Below are positions 6,902 through 9,968 of a DNA stretch of 9,968 bases, piece by piece. The stretch is from Gemmatimonadota bacterium (GTDB taxonomy: Bacteria; Gemmatimonadota; Gemmatimonadetes; Gemmatimonadales; GWC2-71-9). The stretch is from contig QHTW01000097.1 in NCBI GenBank assembly GCA_003220955.1, positions 6,331 through 16,298 on the forward strand, written 5' to 3'. Position numbers and translations under genes: made by a program. The notes beneath the pieces were generated by a model, which did no database searches, was not told where the DNA came from, and was given only the letters and a program-made list of their open reading frames with translations. Each line of letters begins with the position of its first letter. Positions within the stretch are counted from its first letter, which is position 1.

Positions 6902-6931
6902 GGGCGGCCGATTCATCGTGCCAACGTGCCG
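6886..6931. terminator. Inverted repeat between convergent genes, possible two-way terminator
   Basis: CGGCACGTTGGCA (6886-6898) and TGCCAACGTGCCG (6919-6931) are perfect 13-bp reverse complements with a 20-nt loop. The hairpin sits where the plus-strand membrane protein ends (TGA 6899-6901) and just beyond the minus-strand aminotransferase stop (6944-6942). The left arm includes the last coding bases of the membrane protein. No clear T-run follows on either strand, so if it terminates, it is not a textbook intrinsic terminator. It could instead stabilise the 3' ends of both messages. Confidence 0.6.
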
Positions 6932-6941
6932 TCATGCATCT

Positions 6942-8129
6942 CTACATCAAATCATCCAACACTTCGATAACCTTCTCCATCTCTTCGACCGTGTTGTAGC
7001 AGTGCGGCGAGAGCCGAATCGAGCCCTCGCGCAGACTGCACACCACCCGCGCCCGCTTCATCGCGTGATATGCTTCGACGGGTTTGGACGGCGCCACGCA
7101 CAGAATCGCCGAGCGGTGGCGCTCGTCGGAAGCCGAGCTGATGCGTACACCGTTCTCCTGCGCCCACCGCACGACCGGCTCGTGCGCGGCCCGCGTGACT
7201 TCGGCGATATCGCGCACGCCGATCTCGAGCAATAACGCCAGCGACGAGGTCATCCCTACGAAGTCCTGATACGGCAGCGTGATCATCTCGAAGCGGCGGG
7301 CGTCGGAACGAAACGTCGGGTTGTACTCGGTGAGCCGCGAGAAGTCGTCGGTCCCTTCGAATGCCATCCAACCCGTGATCGCGGGCTCGAGCTGAGCCAC
7401 GAGCTCTTTGCGCACGTACACGAATCCCGAGCCCCACGGCGACAACAGCCACTTCTGCCCGCCACACGCGAGAATGTCCACGGGCGTCTCGGTCACGTCG
7501 AGCACCGAATTGCCGATGCCCTGAATCCCGTCCACGACGAGGTAGGTGCCGTTGGCCCGGCAAGCGGCGCTCAGTTTCTGGAGATCCGCGCGATAGCCGT
7601 TGGAGAACTGCACGAACGACACGGCGAGCACGCGGACGCGGGGATCGCTCAGCCGCTGCAGCAGGTACTCTTCGTCAGGCCACCCTTCGGGCCGGCAGCG
7701 CGCCATCTCGACCTTGATCCCCTGATCCCGCAGGAGCAGCCAGGGATATACGTTGGCCGGGAATTCCTTGTCCGAGAGCAGCACCACGTCGCCGGGCTTC
7801 AGCGGCAGCGCGCGCGCCGCGAGGTTGAGCCCATAGCCGGTGTTGGTTGCCAGCGCGACCTCGGACGGGTCACAGTTGATGAGCTGCGCGATCCCGAGAC
7901 GCGCGGCAGCGAGTCCGGCGAACAGCTCACGATCGGGGAGCAGATGCGGGGCGGTGCGTTTGGCGGTGAATTCGTCGAGTGCCCGACGGGTCCGCTCGGG
8001 GATCGGCCCGATCGAGGCGTTGTTCAGGTAGACGGTGTCCGCCGTCCACGGGAATTCCGTCGTACGCAGCGCCTTGAACGTCTCGCGCAGCGCACGCACG
8101 TGCGTCGGGTGATAGGCGATTTCCGTCAT
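6942..8129 (-). CDS. Class V aminotransferase-fold PLP enzyme
   Basis: This 395-residue fold-type I PLP enzyme resembles the cysteine desulfurase/isopenicillin N epimerase/kynureninase group. Visible landmarks are VYLNNASIGPIP near the N-terminus (residues 33-44), ATNTGYGLN (94-102, phosphate-binding turn), VVDGIQGIGN with Asp200 and Gln203 (ring contacts), and ACGGQKWLLSPWGSGFVYVR with the PLP-binding lysine Lys226. The C-terminal CSLREGSIRLSPHCYN segment (Arg-x-Ser-x-His) binds the substrate carboxylate in this group. I cannot identify the desulfurase-type loop with a catalytic Cys, so an iron-sulfur role is doubtful. The substrate is unknown; an epimerase, lyase or amine-modifying step is possible. 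The ATG (8129) overlaps the stop of the ABC permease as ATGA, so the two are expressed together. The gene is complete and ends in TAG, facing the membrane protein gene. Confidence 0.9.
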   Translation of the reverse strand: MTEIAYHPTHVRALRETFKALRTTEFPWTADTVYLNNASIGPIPERTRRALDEFTAKRTAPHLLPDRELFAGLAAARLGIAQLINCDPSEVALATNTGYGLNLAARALPLKPGDVVLLSDKEFPANVYPWLLLRDQGIKVEMARCRPEGWPDEEYLLQRLSDPRVRVLAVSFVQFSNGYRADLQKLSAACRANGTYLVVDGIQGIGNSVLDVTETPVDILACGGQKWLLSPWGSGFVYVRKELVAQLEPAITGWMAFEGTDDFSRLTEYNPTFRSDARRFEMITLPYQDFVGMTSSLALLLEIGVRDIAEVTRAAHEPVVRWAQENGVRISSASDERHRSAILCVAPSKPVEAYHAMKRARVVCSLREGSIRLSPHCYNTVEEMEKVIEVLDDLM

Positions 8130-8971
8130 GCGGGGCGGCCTAATCCGTGCACATCGAGAGCGTCACGCAATCCGTCGCCGAGGAGGTTGAGTCCCAACAC
8201 CACGAGTCCGATCGCCACACCGGGTGCAATCGACACCCACGGGGCGACGCGCAGCAGGTCGCGGCCCTCCGCGACCATCGCGCCCCAGGACGGGGTCGGC
8301 GGCTGCGCGCCGAGTCCGATGAACGACAACGCCGCTTCGGCCATGATCGCGCCGCCGACGCCGAGCGTGGCCGCAACTATCACCGGCGCGATCACGTTGG
8401 GCAGCAGGTGGCGCGTGATGATCCGCGTATCCGACGCGCCGAGCGCCCGCGCCGCCTGCACGTATTCGAGCCCGCGCGCGAGCAGGACCTGGCCGCGGAC
8501 GATGCGGGCCATGCCGGCCCAGCCGACGATGCCGATGACCACGAACACGACGGGCAGCGACGGCTTTACGGCGGCGGCGATGGCGATCAAGAGCAGGAGT
8601 GAAGGAAAGGCGAGTGTGACGTCGGCGACGCGCATGATCACCCCGTCGATCCAGCGACCGTAGAAACCGGCGATGAGGCCGAGTGTGAGGCCGAGCAGCA
8701 GCGCGATGCTCTGGCTGATGAGCCCGACGGCGAGGGACAGCCGCGCGCCGTAGAGGACGCGTGACAACACGTCACGGCCCTGGGCATCGCTTCCAAACGG
8801 AAAGGCATGAGATGGGGGACGGAGACTCGCGGCGAGATCGCCGCGAACTGGATCGCCCGGCGCGAGCGCGGGGGCCAGCAACGCGAGCACGGCGAGGACT
8901 CCCACGACGCCCAGGCCGAAGCGGGCCCAGGGATCCCGTGCGAGTCGAGTCCAAAAGAGTGGCGCCGGCAT
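8126..8971 (-). CDS. DppC/OppC-type ABC transporter permease
   Basis: This 281-residue inner-membrane permease belongs to the peptide/nickel (Dpp/Opp) ABC importer class. It has an N-terminal membrane span (about 18-38, FGLGVVGVLAVLALLAPALA), a periplasmic segment ending in FGSDAQGRDVLSRVLYGARL (the GTDxxGRD signature typical of the C subunit), then five further spans. The cytoplasmic coupling loop is YVQAARALGASDTRIITRHL (EAA-like motif), followed by LPN and later ALSFIGLGAQPPTPSWG. It ends with LLGDGLRDALD, the usual C-subunit terminus. A functional importer needs a B-type permease, ATPases and a binding protein, and none is next to it: upstream lies a divergent patatin gene and downstream the class V PLP enzyme, coupled by ATGA. 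It therefore looks like an orphan subunit, or one whose partners are encoded elsewhere. Start codon ATG at 8971; only a weak GAG precedes it. Confidence 0.93.
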   Translation of the reverse strand: MPAPLFWTRLARDPWARFGLGVVGVLAVLALLAPALAPGDPVRGDLAASLRPPSHAFPFGSDAQGRDVLSRVLYGARLSLAVGLISQSIALLLGLTLGLIAGFYGRWIDGVIMRVADVTLAFPSLLLLIAIAAAVKPSLPVVFVVIGIVGWAGMARIVRGQVLLARGLEYVQAARALGASDTRIITRHLLPNVIAPVIVAATLGVGGAIMAEAALSFIGLGAQPPTPSWGAMVAEGRDLLRVAPWVSIAPGVAIGLVVLGLNLLGDGLRDALDVHGLGRPA

Positions 8972-9026
8972 GGGGGTCTCGACTACGTTACTCGGGACTC
9001 AACCCCCCGGGCAAGCGGATGCTGCC
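8972..9026. other. 55-bp divergent intergenic gap
   Basis: This is the only space available for regulatory sites of the minus-strand permease gene and the plus-strand patatin gene. It is GC-rich, and I see no convincing -10/-35 pair on either strand. A 6-bp inverted match (GGGGGT 8972-8977 and ACCCCC 9002-9007) is too short to call an operator. Confidence 0.4.
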
Positions 9027-9968
9027 GTGAAGCGCGATACACCGTTCACCCTCGTACTGGGCGGCGGCGGGATGAAGGGGCTCGCCCATATCGGCGTGAT
9101 TCAAGCGCTGCTCGAGCGCGGCCATCGCCCCACTCGGATCGTCGGGTCGAGCGTAGGCGCGCTCGTCGGCGCCGCCTGGGCGGGCGGGATGGGGATCGCC
9201 AAGCTGCGCGAGATCGCCCTCGGCTTGAGGCGCAAAGACGTGTTTGCCGTCGCGCACGCCGATATGGCGTTCAAGCGCATGCACTCGCCCGCGCTGTTCC
9301 GGCGCGAGCCGCTCGAGCAGCTCATCGCCCGCACCGTCGGCGATCTCACGTTCCCGCAGCTCGATCCCCCCGTCATCGTGAACACGGTCGATTTGAACTC
9401 CGGGATGGAGGTGTTCTGGGGGCTGCCTGGGCTCGACGACATCCGCGTGGCGGATGCCGTCTTCGCCTCCTGCGCCCTGCCCGGCTATTTCCCGCCGCAC
9501 GAGATCGGCGGCCGCTTCTACGTCGACGGCGCCGTGGTCGCGAACGTCCCGTTCGACGCGGCGCGCGCCCTCGGCCCCGAGCTCATCGTCGCGGTGGACG
9601 TGTCGGCGTCGAGCGTCCTCACCGCGGACGCGCAGGACGAAGGCTTCGCCGGCGTGTTCGCGCGCGCGACGGAGATCCTGATGACGACGCTGCTCGAACA
9701 GCGCGTGCGCACGTGGACCACCCCGCCGGTCTACTATATCCAACCGCGCGTCGAGCATGTGACGATGTTTTCGTTCGATCACCTGCGCGAGGAAGTCGAG
9801 GAAGGCTATCGCGCGACGAGCGCGGCGCTCGACCGTGCCGACGAATGGCCCGAGCCCGGCGACGTGGGGATCTTCCCCAAGCGGCGCGTGATCGTGCGGG
9901 TGGAGCGGGAGCGTTGCATCGGCTGTGGGGCGTGCCTGGTGCACGGCCCACAGGGAATGTTCGTGCTG
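9027..9968 (+). CDS. Patatin-like phospholipase with C-terminal ferredoxin extension (3' end cut by window)
   Basis: The 314 codons seen are all in frame to the window edge. The patatin domain (about 7-200) has the oxyanion loop LVLGGGGMKG (residues 9-18), the nucleophile elbow GSSVG (Ser42) and the catalytic Asp in YVDGAVVANVP (Asp167, Gly168), so the Ser-Asp dyad is intact. It resembles the RssA-type bacterial patatins, which hydrolyse phospholipid or other acyl esters. After a helical region and a linker (about 265-290), the protein runs into RVERERCIGCGACLVHGP with Cys297, Cys300 and Cys303, the opening of a ferredoxin iron-sulfur motif, and continues FVL as in single-cluster ferredoxins. 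The remaining cluster ligand would lie beyond the edge. The start is GTG 9027, because the oxyanion loop leaves little room and no in-frame alternative lies just upstream; the ribosome binding site is poor. Confidence 0.93.
   Translation, partial: MKRDTPFTLVLGGGGMKGLAHIGVIQALLERGHRPTRIVGSSVGALVGAAWAGGMGIAKLREIALGLRRKDVFAVAHADMAFKRMHSPALFRREPLEQLIARTVGDLTFPQLDPPVIVNTVDLNSGMEVFWGLPGLDDIRVADAVFASCALPGYFPPHEIGGRFYVDGAVVANVPFDAARALGPELIVAVDVSASSVLTADAQDEGFAGVFARATEILMTTLLEQRVRTWTTPPVYYIQPRVEHVTMFSFDHLREEVEEGYRATSAALDRADEWPEPGDVGIFPKRRVIVRVERERCIGCGACLVHGPQGMFVL

Noticed and set aside
8972..9007. GGGGGT / ACCCCC inverted match in the divergent gap
   Set aside because: Only 6 bp, very GC-rich and widely spaced; expected by chance in this composition.
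9019..9030. Mini-ORF ATG-CTG-CCG-TGA whose stop overlaps the GTG of the patatin gene
   Set aside because: Three codons with no good ribosome binding site; a chance occurrence is more likely than a leader peptide or coupling device.
8988..9944. Minus-strand open frame of 318 codons
   Set aside because: It is antisense to the patatin gene with all active-site motifs. The translation is Arg/Ala/His-rich with no domain, so it is a shadow frame.
1..9968. Mobile elements, CRISPR arrays, tRNA or rRNA genes, defence system
   Set aside because: Read for terminal inverted repeats, spaced direct repeats, transposase or integrase motifs and tRNA-like folds; nothing convincing was seen. The coding content is ordinary chromosomal.

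Overview
The window is GC-rich, densely packed bacterial chromosome. Overlaps and gaps are short, stops and starts are often fused as ATGA, and the genes are housekeeping ones mixed with secreted carbohydrate-related proteins. The mix (Tat-exported Gfo/Idh oxidoreductase, secreted DUF1080 protein, PBP1A, ArgR, TyrS, patatin) suggests a Gram-negative soil or sediment bacterium. Gemmatimonadota or a similar uncultured high-GC lineage would fit, but the taxonomic guess is inference only. I see no integrase, transposase, phage gene, CRISPR array, tRNA or rRNA.

Region 1 (1-4909, minus strand) reads right to left as one probable transcription unit. It holds a class A penicillin-binding protein (PBP1A type), a COG0402 metal-dependent amidohydrolase/deaminase (about 20 bp overlap), ArgR (ATGA overlap), a secreted DUF1080 protein (ATGA overlap), and the N-terminus of a Tat-exported Gfo/Idh/MocA oxidoreductase (ATGA overlap), which runs off the left edge. 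The last two are a recurring pair in saccharide oxidation or degradation. ArgR is an unexpected partner. An 8-bp tandem repeat lies in the last 30 or so codons of the amidohydrolase gene. Losing one unit would fuse it in frame to ArgR, and gaining one would truncate it.

Region 2 (4947-6901, plus strand) is divergent from region 1 across a gap of only about 37 bp. It holds tyrosyl-tRNA synthetase, whose HIGH motif reads QLGN, followed 20 bp later by a small multi-pass membrane protein of the YdjM/DUF457 'metal-dependent hydrolase' type with a strong ribosome binding site.

Region 3 (6942-8971, minus strand) converges on region 2, with a 13-bp inverted repeat at the junction that may be a two-way terminator. 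It encodes a DppC/OppC-type ABC permease with no companion subunit visible, followed by an ATGA-coupled class V (PLP) aminotransferase.

Region 4 (9027-9968, plus strand) is a patatin-like phospholipase with intact active-site motifs. It carries a C-terminal extension that begins a ferredoxin-type CxxCxxC iron-sulfur motif, cut by the window edge. This lipase-ferredoxin fusion is the most unusual architecture in the window.
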